Assembly (NCBI RefSeq): GCF_012910715.1 | Contig: NZ_JABBHF010000008.1 | Coordinates: 1-64,000, forward strand | Origin: Flavivirga algicola | Lineage (GTDB): Bacteria; Bacteroidota; Bacteroidia; Flavobacteriales; Flavobacteriaceae | DNA length: 64,000 nt | Reading direction: 5' to 3' | Part shown: in pieces, positions 9,594-18,321 of the stretch | Layout: every line of letters starts with the position of its first letter | Numbering within the stretch: the first letter of the stretch is position 1 | Made by a program: the position numbers and the translations under genes | Notes under the pieces: model-generated | Databases searched by the model: none | The model's input: the letters and a program-made list of their open reading frames with translations, nothing else | What the model was told of the DNA's origin: nothing

Positions 9594-11495
9594 ATGGAAG
9601 AAAAAAAATTAGATATTAATTCGGTCATAGGGTTTATACTCATTTTCGGAATATTAATGTATATGCTTTGGCAAAATCAGCCAACGCCAGAAGAACTGGA
9701 AGCTCAAGAAAAAGCTAAGCAGGAACAAATAAAAGCAGAGAAAAAAGCTTCAGAACCAAACCAGGCAAAAATAACGACTGCTGAAGATTATACAGCTGGT
9801 GCTACTTCAGATTCCCTTCAATTAGTTAATCTAAAGAATAAACTTGGTGTTTTAGCATATTCGGAAACTTTAGCTTCAGAAAACAATGAAACACTGGTTG
9901 AAACCGATTTATTTGCCTTAAAGTTTAATAATAGAGGCGGGTATTTATCAGAAGTCAGGTTAAAGGAGTTTGTAGATTTTAATGACGAACCAATCTATAT
10001 TGTAAAAGATAATAATGCTTCTTTTAATATTAATTTTGGAACTACCGAAAGCCGTATAGTTAATACAAGAGATAGATATTTTGTACCTACTGTAACTAAA
10101 AATGGTGACAATACCATTGTTTCTATGAAACTAAAAGTATCGGAAAGTAAGTTTTTGGAATATCGTTACGAGTTAAAAAATAACGACTATATGATTGATT
10201 TCACGGTTCGTTCTCAAGGATTTAGTGATGTGATTAACAGTTCGCAAGCAGTTAATTTAGATTGGAATCTTAAAACGTATCGTCATGCAAAAAGTATTTC
10301 TTATGAGAATAGATATACCGAAGTGGTTTTTGAATACGAAGACGGTAAGGATGACTATTTAGGGCAGCAAGAGCAGACAGAAGATACCGCAGAGGATGTT
10401 AGTTATGTAGCGTTTAAACAACACTTTTTTACATCTGTTTTATTAGCAGATGCTCCATTTAAAACAGGAGCTTTCGAATCTAGAAACCTAGTTCAGGATG
10501 AAGAAGTAGATACTGTTTATACGAAGGCATTTGTAGCAAAACTGCCTTTGGAATTGGCTGGTGGTGAGATTAATAAAACAATGGATTGGTATTACGGTCC
10601 AAGCGATTATAAAATATTAAATGCATATGATAGAAATTTAGACGAGATTGTACCACTTGGTTGGGGTATTTTCGGCTGGATTAATAAATATGTCTTTATT
10701 CCCTTATTTGGTTTCTTAGGAGGGTTTTTACCTTACGGAATTGCCATTATTGTTATGACGATCTTAATCAAATTATTACTGTCTTTTGTACAGTATAAAC
10801 AATTTTTATCGCAGGCAAAAATGAAAATTCTGAAACCAGAATTAGATGCCATCCGCGAGAAGTACAAAGACAATAAAATGAAAGCGCAACAAGAAACCAT
10901 GGCTTTGCAAACTAAAGCAGGAGCTAGCCCGTTAAGTGGTTGTTTGCCAGCCTTGGTACAATTGCCGGTATTTTATGCGTTATTCCAGTTTTTCCCTTCG
11001 GCGTTCGATTTAAGACAGAAAAGCTTTTTATGGGTTGAGGATTTATCATCTTATGATACGGTAGCAAACCTTCCTTTCAGTATTCCTTTTTATGGGGATC
11101 ATGTAAGTTTGTTTCCATTATTGGCATCTATTGCAATTTTCTTCTACATGCGTTTAACCACAGGGCAACAGGTTAACACGCAGCCACAACAAGAAGGTAT
11201 GCCAGATATGGGGAAAATGATGAAGTATATGATGTACTTTTCACCAATCATGATGTTGTTTTTCTTTAACAACTATGCCTCAGGTTTAAGTTTGTATTAC
11301 TTTATTTCTAACTTGATTAGTATTGGTATTATTTTAGTGATCAAAAATTATATCCTTGATGAAGATAAGATTCATGCTCAGATTCAAGAGAATAAAAAGA
11401 AACCTAAAAAGCAAAGCAAATTCCAGGCACGTATGCAGGAAATGATGGAGCAGGCAGAAAAACAAAAACAGGCACAGCAAAAGAAGAAAAGATAA
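9594..11495 (+). CDS. yidC: Membrane protein insertase YidC
   Basis: 633 residues, typical of the long Gram-negative form. A first membrane helix (about 9-22) is followed by a periplasmic beta-rich domain (about 90-330). Then comes the conserved insertase core: a helix at about 360-385, the cytoplasmic hairpin (QAKMKILKPELDAIREKYKD), SPLSGCLPALVQLPVFYALF, and further helices up to about 580. The tail is very basic (KKPKKQSKFQARMQE to KKKR), suited to binding ribosomes. It inserts inner-membrane proteins alone or with SecYEG. It has its own terminator. Confidence 0.98.
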   Translation: MEEKKLDINSVIGFILIFGILMYMLWQNQPTPEELEAQEKAKQEQIKAEKKASEPNQAKITTAEDYTAGATSDSLQLVNLKNKLGVLAYSETLASENNETLVETDLFALKFNNRGGYLSEVRLKEFVDFNDEPIYIVKDNNASFNINFGTTESRIVNTRDRYFVPTVTKNGDNTIVSMKLKVSESKFLEYRYELKNNDYMIDFTVRSQGFSDVINSSQAVNLDWNLKTYRHAKSISYENRYTEVVFEYEDGKDDYLGQQEQTEDTAEDVSYVAFKQHFFTSVLLADAPFKTGAFESRNLVQDEEVDTVYTKAFVAKLPLELAGGEINKTMDWYYGPSDYKILNAYDRNLDEIVPLGWGIFGWINKYVFIPLFGFLGGFLPYGIAIIVMTILIKLLLSFVQYKQFLSQAKMKILKPELDAIREKYKDNKMKAQQETMALQTKAGASPLSGCLPALVQLPVFYALFQFFPSAFDLRQKSFLWVEDLSSYDTVANLPFSIPFYGDHVSLFPLLASIAIFFYMRLTTGQQVNTQPQQEGMPDMGKMMKYMMYFSPIMMLFFFNNYASGLSLYYFISNLISIGIILVIKNYILDEDKIHAQIQENKKKPKKQSKFQARMQEMMEQAEKQKQAQQKKKR

Positions 11496-11528
11496 ATATA
11501 ATTTCTGATAAGAAGACTTTTACCAAAG

Positions 11529-11565
11529 AAGTTGCCATGTTTTGTTAAATATGGCAACTTTTTTG
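11529..11565 (+). terminator. Rho-independent terminator after yidC
   Basis: AAGTTGCCAT (11529-11538) pairs perfectly with 11551-11560 around a 12-nt loop, and a T-run reaches 11564. It lies 33 bp after the yidC stop. Confidence 0.85.
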
Positions 11566-11643
11566 TTATACAATTTGAAAATAATATTTTCGTTTAATTA
11601 GTGTTGTTCTAAAAAAATGAACTCTCAAAAAAGACAGTCTAAA

Positions 11644-12345
11644 ATGAAAAAGGTAATATTTACACTGCTTGCTATATTAATTTATGGTTCAAGTTTCTCT
11701 CAAAGTGTTAATCAATTTGATGAAAACGGAAAGCGTCATGGTATTTGGAAAAAAACATTTAAGAATACCAATGTTCTTAGGTATGAAGGTGAATTTTCGC
11801 ATGGAAAGGAGATAGGAGTTTTTAAGTTTTATAAAAATATTAGAAAGAAACCCGTTTTAACGGCTACAAGAACTTTCAATGAAAATGATAATAAAACCTA
11901 TGTTAAGTTTTTTACATCTAGAGGAAAGCTTATTAGTGAAGGAACAATGGATGGGAAGCTATATGTTGGAACATGGAAATATTATCAGAAAAACTCCGAT
12001 AAACTATTAACTTTAGAGCACTATAATAATAAAGGAAATTTACATGGTGAGCGCTTTGTCTATTATCCTGATGGACAAGTAGCAGAAAAACAAAATTATA
12101 TTGATGGAAAATTAGATGGTGCTTCAACCTGGTATTCTGTTAAAGATGTTGTTTTAAAATCTTTTATTTATGTTAATGGGGAGCTTCATGGTGATTCAAA
12201 GTTTTATAACCCAAAAGGCGAGTTGATTACAGAAGGAAGATATAAGCATGGAAAAAAACATGGTATTTGGAAATACTATGAAAATGGAAAATTAGTGAAT
12301 CAGAAAGACTTTTCAACACAAGGAAAATACAAAAAGGAAAAATAA
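11644..12345 (+). CDS. Secreted MORN-repeat (YwqK-like) protein
   Basis: From the internal ATG at 11644 the protein is 233 residues and opens with a good signal peptide (MKKVIFTLLAILIYGSSFSQ). The upstream in-frame ATG at 11617 would place nine charged residues before it. The body is a series of MORN_2-type repeats: NGKRHGIWKK, YEGEFSHGKEIGVFKFYK, GKLYVGTWKYYQ, KGNLHGERFVYYPDGQ, NGELHGDSKFYNPKGE, HGKKHGIWKYYENGK. Databases often label such proteins as YwqK-family antitoxin, but nothing here supports a toxin-antitoxin role. Probably a periplasmic or surface beta-repeat protein of unknown function. Confidence 0.8.
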   Translation: MKKVIFTLLAILIYGSSFSQSVNQFDENGKRHGIWKKTFKNTNVLRYEGEFSHGKEIGVFKFYKNIRKKPVLTATRTFNENDNKTYVKFFTSRGKLISEGTMDGKLYVGTWKYYQKNSDKLLTLEHYNNKGNLHGERFVYYPDGQVAEKQNYIDGKLDGASTWYSVKDVVLKSFIYVNGELHGDSKFYNPKGELITEGRYKHGKKHGIWKYYENGKLVNQKDFSTQGKYKKEK

Positions 12346-12376
12346 AAAAAGCTCCTTTTTTAAAAGGAGCTTCCTT
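12344..12376. terminator. Bidirectional terminator between convergent genes
   Basis: GCTCCTTTT (12351-12359) pairs with 12362-12370. An A-run precedes it and a T-rich stretch follows, so transcripts of the MORN gene (plus) and of the fasciclin gene (minus) could both end here. Confidence 0.75.
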
Positions 12377-12430
12377 TTTCATAGACAATTTTAATCCACG
12401 ATTAACAATGTCTACAATCAACAAATCAAA

Positions 12431-14698
12431 CTAATTTGTCAAATCTGGAATGGCTACTTTATTTATAACATGTATCACGCCGTTACCAGCTTGAACATCA
12501 ACAGCTATTATTCCAATATCTGAATTTCCAGAGCCATCAGTTAAATCTGCGATATTATTTCCAGTACCAGGTAAAGTTATAGTAAGATCATCACCTTCCA
12601 AGCTTGGAGCCATAGTATTTCCTGGATTGTTTAAATCACCAGAAGTCACGTTCATGCCACCAATTACATGATGTAACAAGACTTGAGTTAATGTGGCTTC
12701 TTCAGGAACGGTTATTGCTGCAAAAGCATCGTTTGTTGGAGCAAATACTGTAAAGGGAGCAGGGGCTGTTCCATTTGCTGTAGAAAGCGTGGCAACAAAA
12801 TCTGTAGCAGGTGTTAACGTCGTTAAAGCATCTACTAAAGTAGAAAAGGTAGGGTCGGCTGTAGCAAAAGTGACAACGGTTGGTATATCTATTATGGCAT
12901 CTACAGCATGTATAACGCCATTAGATGCAATAATATCTGGTATAGCTACTGTAGACATACCATTAAGTGTTACACCGTTATCTGTATTGATATACAAACT
13001 TAAATTATTTGAAGTGGCTCCGAAAGTTGCAGCCGTTTTTACATAGCTATTGGTCAAGCCAGAAGATGTAGCTGTAGCACCTGCGACAACATGATTAGAT
13101 AAAATATCATTTAAATCGTTTGTATTTGGGTTTGTAAATGCTGTAAACGCATCATTAGTTGGTGCAAAAACAGTAAAATCACCTGGTGTAGATAATAAAT
13201 CTGTAAAGGTGGTATTGCCCCCAGTTGTTAAAGCATCTACCAAACTTGTTAGATTTGGATTAGCAATAGCATGATCGACAATGTTGGGTAATCCAATTAC
13301 AGCATCAACAATATGAATAACTCCGTTAGTAGCTTCGATATTTGGTGTGTCAACTGTCGAAATGCCATTAAAGGTCACGCCACTTGAAGTATCGAAGAAG
13401 ATACTCATTTTATTGTCGCCTGCACCAGTAGCTTCAGTAGAAGCATAACCAGAACCTAAACCAACGAGGTCAGTCGACATTAATGTAGACCCAGAAATAA
13501 CATGATTTAATAGCACTTGAGCTAATACATCTGTTGGAACATCTCCTAAAGTAGCAAAATTATTTTCAGATAAGAATGCAGTAAAAGCAGCATTGTTAGG
13601 AGCTAATACAGTAAATGGTCCAGCACCACTTAATACATTAACTAAATCACCATCAGCTGCTTGTAGTGCAGCAACTAGGTCACTTAATTCGGGAGTGTCA
13701 AGTGCAACGCCAACAATATTTTTTGGTAATTGAGGTAAGACAACTTTATTGATAACATGTATAACACCATTAGCAGCTTGTACATCTGTAACGGTAATAT
13801 TGCTAACTCTGCCATTTACATCGGTAAGTGTTGCGCCTCCAGTTACGTTGGCTGTGATCTCTCCACCTAAGGTAGTTACAGGCATATTATCTGTTAAAGC
13901 AGAAGCTAATACATTAGCTCCAGCTACAGCATGTAGGTCTAAAGTAGCTTTTAGTGTTGGTTCGTCGATGTCGTTTAGAGATGCTACTCCAAGTTCCGTT
14001 AATAAATCCCCAAAAGCATCATTTGTTGGAGCAAATACTGTAAAAGGAGCAGGGGCTGTCCCATTAGGCGTAGATAATGTAGTAACATAATCGAATGTTA
14101 AATCATTTCTTGTTAACGCCGCAACCAAAGTAGAGAATGTGTCATCAGCAAGTGCAAAATCGACTACAGTAGGCAAGTCTATTACTTTGTCAACGATATG
14201 CACCACGCCGTTAGAGGCTTGTAAGTTAGGTGTAGAAACATCGGAAATACCATTTAATTTTACACCAGAAGATGTATCTATGTAAATACTCAACTTGTTA
14301 CTGGTACTACTTTCTGTAGCTAATGTGCTATTATAACCAGTGCTAAGGCTAGAAGAATTAAACTCCCCCTCTATAACATGGTTTAATAATACTTGAGTGA
14401 GTACATCTACAGGGACATCATTTAAAGAAGCAAACCCTTTATCGGATAAAAACGTTTCGAATGCAGCATTGCTGGGTGCAAAAACGGTATAAGTACCAGA
14501 TTGCAAAGTTGTAGCTAAGTTTGCGCGTTGTAGTGCGGCTACCAGATTTGATAAATTAGAATCTGTTAATGCTAATTCAACAATGTTTAGTGTTCCAACC
14601 ACAGGAGTAGTGTTATCATCATCATTGCTACATGCTACAATGAGTAACATTGCAATCAATATGAGTGGCAATTTTTTTAAAGCATTTAATGGTTTCAT
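12431..14698 (-). CDS. Lipoprotein with five fasciclin (FAS1) domains
   Basis: 755 residues from the ATG at 14698. An alternative start at 14731 would put 11 residues before the lipoprotein signal LPLILIAMLLIVAC. Five FAS1 domains follow, each with the pattern (F/Y)TVFAP(S/T)N(D/A)AF ... H1 region ... NGVIH(V/A)(V/I)(D/N) ... at about residues 35-175, 176-325, 326-480, 481-620 and 621-755. FAS1 modules act in adhesion and matrix contacts. Several domains share near-identical DNA: 12721-12775 and 14011-14065 differ at three of 55 positions, indicating recent internal duplication. The gene is monocistronic with an unusual promoter region. Confidence 0.95.
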   Translation of the reverse strand: MKPLNALKKLPLILIAMLLIVACSNDDDNTTPVVGTLNIVELALTDSNLSNLVAALQRANLATTLQSGTYTVFAPSNAAFETFLSDKGFASLNDVPVDVLTQVLLNHVIEGEFNSSSLSTGYNSTLATESSTSNKLSIYIDTSSGVKLNGISDVSTPNLQASNGVVHIVDKVIDLPTVVDFALADDTFSTLVAALTRNDLTFDYVTTLSTPNGTAPAPFTVFAPTNDAFGDLLTELGVASLNDIDEPTLKATLDLHAVAGANVLASALTDNMPVTTLGGEITANVTGGATLTDVNGRVSNITVTDVQAANGVIHVINKVVLPQLPKNIVGVALDTPELSDLVAALQAADGDLVNVLSGAGPFTVLAPNNAAFTAFLSENNFATLGDVPTDVLAQVLLNHVISGSTLMSTDLVGLGSGYASTEATGAGDNKMSIFFDTSSGVTFNGISTVDTPNIEATNGVIHIVDAVIGLPNIVDHAIANPNLTSLVDALTTGGNTTFTDLLSTPGDFTVFAPTNDAFTAFTNPNTNDLNDILSNHVVAGATATSSGLTNSYVKTAATFGATSNNLSLYINTDNGVTLNGMSTVAIPDIIASNGVIHAVDAIIDIPTVVTFATADPTFSTLVDALTTLTPATDFVATLSTANGTAPAPFTVFAPTNDAFAAITVPEEATLTQVLLHHVIGGMNVTSGDLNNPGNTMAPSLEGDDLTITLPGTGNNIADLTDGSGNSDIGIIAVDVQAGNGVIHVINKVAIPDLTN

Positions 14699-14714
14699 AA
14701 TATTTATAGTTTTA

Positions 14715-14800
14715 TTTTGTTTAACAAACATATAAAATAATTAAACAAAAATCCAAATTTTGTTTAATATTTTTTGAAATAAGATAAACAAAAATGTTTT
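14715..14800 (-). promoter_or_regulatory. Tandem 43-bp unit with TTTTGTTTAA / TTAAACAAAA palindromes upstream of the fasciclin gene
   Basis: TTTTGTTTAA occurs at 14715-14724 and 14758-14767. Its reverse complement TTAAACAAAA occurs at 14741-14750, with a one-mismatch copy at 14784-14793. Both pairs are offset by exactly 43 bp, so the region is two diverged tandem copies, and the middle pair forms a perfect 10-bp inverted repeat with a 7-bp gap. On the minus strand a -7 box TATGTTTG (14725-14732) follows a TTG (14754-14756) at 21 bp, placing the palindromes over the promoter. Probable operator region; regulator unknown. Confidence 0.5.
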
Positions 14801-14852
14801 AATAAGTGATTTATGAAACCGTATTTCGATAATCATTTTCTGTAAATATGCG

Positions 14853-14860
14853 TATCTTTG
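14853..14860 (+). promoter_or_regulatory. -7 promoter box of mnmA
   Basis: TATCTTTG matches the Bacteroidota -7 consensus TAnnTTTG and lies 18 bp before the ATG at 14879. No -33 TTG is seen at the usual distance. The box overlaps an in-frame TTG at 14858, which argues against that codon as the start. Confidence 0.55.
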
Positions 14861-14878
14861 CAGCCTAATTTATTTAAA

Positions 14879-16066
14879 ATGAAACGAGTCATTATTGGAC
14901 TTTCAGGAGGTGTAGATTCTAGTGTAGCTGCTTATTTATTAAAGGAGCAGGGGTACGAGGTTATTGGCTTATTTATGAAAAACTGGCACGATGATTCGGT
15001 GACAATATCCAATGAATGTCCTTGGTTAGATGACAGTAATGATGCCATATTAGTAGCCGAAAAATTAGGAATACCTTTTCAAACGGTTGATTTAAGCGAG
15101 CAGTATAAAGAGCGTATAGTTGACTACATGTTTAATGAATACGAAAAAGGTAGAACACCAAACCCAGATGTACTTTGCAATAGAGAGATTAAGTTTGATG
15201 TTTTTATGAAGATTGCTTTAGAGCTTGGAGCAGATTATGTAGCTACAGGTCATTATTGTAGGAAAGGGACTATTCAAAAAGAAGGTAAAGCGATCTACCA
15301 ATTACTTGCAGGCGTTGACGATAATAAAGACCAGTCTTATTTTTTATGTCAGTTATCCCAAGATCAATTGGCAAAATCATTATTTCCTATAGGGGAATTG
15401 ACAAAACCTGAAGTACGTGAAATAGCTACTAAGTTGGATTTGGTGACTGCCGAAAAGAAAGATTCTCAAGGTTTGTGCTTTATTGGTAAAGTGAAATTAC
15501 CAGATTTTCTTCAGCAACAATTAAAACCCAAAGAGGGTGTTATAGTTGAAATACCAAAAGAGCAAGATGTTTTTGCTCATGCCGAAACCGAATTTAATTC
15601 TAAAGAAGAGAAATTAAAATATTTATCTCGTAAAATTGACTATAAAGTTGATTATGGTAAAATAGTAGGTAAACATCAAGGTGCCCATTACTTTACCAAA
15701 GGTCAGCGAAAAGGCCTGGCCGTTGGAGGTACGGTAGAACCTTTGTTTGTTATTGATACCGATGTAGATGAAAATGTTATTTACACAGGACAGGGTAAAG
15801 AACACCCAGGTTTATTAAAAAAAGCCTTGTTTGTAACAGATGATGAATTGCATTGGATTAGGGAAGATTTAGAGTTAGAACTGGATGCAACTATGGAAGT
15901 CATGGCTAGAATCCGATACCGACAGCCATTGCAAAAAGCAAGACTATATAAAGTAGAAGGAGGCTTGTATGTCGAATTTGAAACGTTTCAATCTGCAATA
16001 ACCGAAGGGCAGTTTGTAGCATGGTATTTAAAAGATGAGCTTGTAGGTTCTGGAGTTATTTCCTAA
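14879..16066 (+). CDS. mnmA: tRNA 2-thiouridylase MnmA
   Basis: 395 residues from the ATG at 14879. An in-frame TTG at 14858 lies inside the probable promoter and is rejected. The PP-loop [15 protein letters not shown] near the N-terminus binds ATP. Cys100 in PDVLCNRE and Cys200 in SQGLCFIG are the catalytic pair of this family, and QRKGLAVGG marks the middle domain. The enzyme thiolates uridine 34 in the wobble position of tRNA-Lys, -Glu and -Gln, taking sulfur from a relay fed by a cysteine desulfurase. Followed 13 bp later by a flavin oxidoreductase gene. Confidence 0.97.
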   Translation: MKRVIIGLSGGVDSSVAAYLLKEQGYEVIGLFMKNWHDDSVTISNECPWLDDSNDAILVAEKLGIPFQTVDLSEQYKERIVDYMFNEYEKGRTPNPDVLCNREIKFDVFMKIALELGADYVATGHYCRKGTIQKEGKAIYQLLAGVDDNKDQSYFLCQLSQDQLAKSLFPIGELTKPEVREIATKLDLVTAEKKDSQGLCFIGKVKLPDFLQQQLKPKEGVIVEIPKEQDVFAHAETEFNSKEEKLKYLSRKIDYKVDYGKIVGKHQGAHYFTKGQRKGLAVGGTVEPLFVIDTDVDENVIYTGQGKEHPGLLKKALFVTDDELHWIREDLELELDATMEVMARIRYRQPLQKARLYKVEGGLYVEFETFQSAITEGQFVAWYLKDELVGSGVIS

Positions 16067-16079
16067 TAAATAAAATGAT

Positions 16080-17021
16080 ATGAATAACAAAATTACCGAA
16101 TTATTTAATATTGAGTATCCTATTGTTCAAGCGGGTATGATTTGGAATAGTGGTTGGCGTTTAGCGTCGGCAGCAAGTAATTCTGGTATTTTAGGCCTCA
16201 TAGGGGCAGGTTCTATGTATCCTGATGTTTTAAGAGAGCATATCCAAAAATGCAAAAAGGCTACTAATAAGCCTTTTGGTGTTAATGTTCCTATGCTATA
16301 TCCTAATATCGAAGACATCATGGATATTATTGTGGAAGAAGGTGTGAAGATCGTATTTACTTCAGCTGGAAATCCGAAAATATGGACGTCTTGGTTACAA
16401 GAACGTGGCATTACTGTAGTACATGTTGTTAGTAGTGTGAAGTTTGCTTTAAAAGCACAAGAAGCAGGCGTAGATGCCATAGTTGCTGAAGGCTTTGAAG
16501 CTGGTGGGCATAATGGTAGAGACGAAACAACAACGTTAACCCTTATTCCTATGGTTAAAGAGCAAATCCAAATTCCGTTAATTGCGGCAGGTGGTATCTC
16601 TACAGGAAAAGCGATGTTAGCAACCATGATTTTGGGAGCAGATGGGGTTCAGGTTGGTAGTCGATTTGTTGCAAGTATAGAAAGCTCAGCACATGATGCA
16701 TTTAAAAAAGTAGTGGTTGATGCTAAGGAAGGAGATACCCAATTAACACTAAAAGAATTGGCCCCTGTGCGTTTGGTCAAAAATAAATTCTATGAAGATA
16801 TTCAGGAACTCTATAAGTCATCACCATCTATAGAACAATTAAAAACATTACTAGGAAGAGCTCGTGCCAAACGTGGTATGTTTGAAGGAGATTTAGATGA
16901 AGGGGAACTGGAAATAGGTCAAATTGCTGGGTTAATTCATGATATCAAACCTGTTTCTCAAATTATTACTGATATCTTAGAGGAGTTTGAAGTGGCTAAG
17001 GAGAAGATTTCTAGTTTATAA
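16080..17021 (+). CDS. Nitronate monooxygenase-like flavin oxidoreductase
   Basis: 313 residues with the TIM-barrel fold of the 2-nitropropane dioxygenase / FabK family. PIVQAGM opens the barrel. FEAGGHNGRDE is the loop bearing the active-site His of nitronate monooxygenases, and IPLIAAGGIS plus GADGVQVGSRFVAS bind the FMN phosphate. Likely an FMN-dependent oxidase of nitronates or a related enoyl reductase; the sequence alone does not separate these. It follows mnmA at 13 bp and meets the next gene tail to tail with only 4 bp between stops. Confidence 0.85.
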   Translation: MNNKITELFNIEYPIVQAGMIWNSGWRLASAASNSGILGLIGAGSMYPDVLREHIQKCKKATNKPFGVNVPMLYPNIEDIMDIIVEEGVKIVFTSAGNPKIWTSWLQERGITVVHVVSSVKFALKAQEAGVDAIVAEGFEAGGHNGRDETTTLTLIPMVKEQIQIPLIAAGGISTGKAMLATMILGADGVQVGSRFVASIESSAHDAFKKVVVDAKEGDTQLTLKELAPVRLVKNKFYEDIQELYKSSPSIEQLKTLLGRARAKRGMFEGDLDEGELEIGQIAGLIHDIKPVSQIITDILEEFEVAKEKISSL

Positions 17022-17025
17022 AGAC

Positions 17026-17961
17026 TTATTTTTTAGGTAATGCACTCACTGAGATTTTATATAGCCTACTCAGTCCGTTATCATATTTATTAAACTCTTT
17101 TAATAGTTCATTGATTGATAGTGGAGTCTCAAAATCTATTTGCGTATTATCTTGTTTGCTCGTAAAGTATAAAGTATTAGTTTGGCTATCTACAAAAGGG
17201 CAATAATCCATTTTTTTCGTATTAATAGCTTTTCCTAAATTTTTAGCTTTTGACCATCCATCATGTGTGCGATAACTAATATACAAATCACCACTGCCAT
17301 AGCCTCCTTGTTTATTATAACAGCCATAGATTAAATAAGATTCGTCTGGAGCGATAAAAGCATTGTATTCATATCCAGTAGAATTTATGCTATCTGGCAA
17401 CATTTCAGGTTCAGAATAAGAGTTATTAATAAATGTACTCACATATATATCATCTTTACGTTTTAAATTAGGATTATCTCTGGTGAAATAAAAATTACCA
17501 TTGTTGGCTATCGAAGGATAAAATTCGCCATGCTCTGTATTAATTGGGCTTCCCATATTTATGGGCTGCGACCAATCACCACTAAGAGAGGCGCGTTCTG
17601 CATACCATATGTCAAAGTCTTTTGGGGTGTTTGATGCAACATCCAAAGGCCTTGTAGAAACAAAATAGATTTTTAAACCATCCTTAGAGAAAAAAGGCTC
17701 TAGGTCAAAAAACTGACCAGAAAACGAGGCAACTTGTGGAGTGCCCCATTCCTTTCCCTTCTTTTTTATGGTGATGATAGCAGATAGATTCCCCATAATG
17801 CTCTGTCCAGAAAACATAATTTCATCACCATTAGGAGAAATAGCCACATCACGAACATTAGGAAATTGTTTTACAATTTCAGGTATAAAAGGCTTGGTTG
17901 GTTGTTGTGAAAAGCCTAAAAAAGCATGAGTGATAAAAATAAATAGATAGAAGTACTTCAT
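17026..17961 (-). CDS. Secreted PD40 (WD40-like) beta-propeller protein
   Basis: 311 residues with a signal peptide (YFYLFIFITHAFLGFSQ). Repeated beta-propeller units of the PD40/TolB type are visible: VAISPNGDEIMFSG, LEPFFSKDGLKIYFVSTRP, GEFYPSIANNGNFYFTRD, YNAFIAPDESYLIYGCY, MDYCPFVDSQTNTLYFTS. Such proteins sit in the periplasm or at the outer membrane, often with OmpA-type partners; none is adjacent here. Function unknown. Confidence 0.8.
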   Translation of the reverse strand: MKYFYLFIFITHAFLGFSQQPTKPFIPEIVKQFPNVRDVAISPNGDEIMFSGQSIMGNLSAIITIKKKGKEWGTPQVASFSGQFFDLEPFFSKDGLKIYFVSTRPLDVASNTPKDFDIWYAERASLSGDWSQPINMGSPINTEHGEFYPSIANNGNFYFTRDNPNLKRKDDIYVSTFINNSYSEPEMLPDSINSTGYEYNAFIAPDESYLIYGCYNKQGGYGSGDLYISYRTHDGWSKAKNLGKAINTKKMDYCPFVDSQTNTLYFTSKQDNTQIDFETPLSINELLKEFNKYDNGLSRLYKISVSALPKK

Positions 17962-18321
17962 AACAAATGTATTTATTACAAGATACTAAAGTGGATATTT
18001 AAAATTCTAAAAGGAATGTTAATCTTAATCTTAATAAGTAAGAAAGGAGGAATTTAAATCCCTCCTTAATTAAACGCTGAAACTTATAAGCTTTGATACT
18101 TCTAATCCCTTTAAAATAAAAAGCTAAATGTTTCCTAAAGTGCTGTTGTTTATTTAGTTTGCATTTTTACAGCTTCACGAATGTATGAAAATACTACAAT
18201 AAATCAATTTAAAAGTTGTACAGACTTATCAACAACTGTTAACATTTGTTAATTTTTAACAAAAATTAAAAGAAGATTACAAAATTCTTAAAAATATAAG
18301 GCTAAAGACTATTTTTGTCTA
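17962..18321. other. Intergenic region between divergent genes
   Basis: 360 bp without a convincing gene. It holds an AAGGAGG/CCTCCTT hairpin (about 18044-18067), an AGTTGT/ACAACT inverted repeat (18214-18237) and a TTGTTAA-TTT-TTAACAA hairpin (18246-18262). A single 9-mer TTATCAACA (18226-18234) differs by one base from a DnaA box, but there is no cluster. Confidence 0.4.
18288..18317 (+). promoter_or_regulatory. Promoter of the MATE gene
   Basis: TTA (18288-18290), 19 bp, then TATTTTTG (18310-18317), one base off the TTG-N19-TAnnTTTG consensus. The box ends 4 bp before the ATG at 18322, so the transcript is probably leaderless or nearly so. Confidence 0.5.

Noticed and set aside
11617-12345. 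Toxin-antitoxin locus suggested by the YwqK label
   Set aside because: No toxin gene adjoins; the protein is secreted and consists of MORN repeats.
12693-14090. Plus-strand open frames inside the fasciclin gene
   Set aside because: Shadows of the repetitive minus-strand gene; they have no promoter and no family.
14858-14878. TTG start adding seven residues to MnmA
   Set aside because: It lies in the TATCTTTG promoter box; the ATG at 14879 gives the normal N-terminus.
18226-18234. DnaA-box-like TTATCAACA with nearby AT-rich hairpins, possible replication origin
   Set aside because: One 9-mer with one mismatch, no cluster, no dnaA or dnaN nearby.
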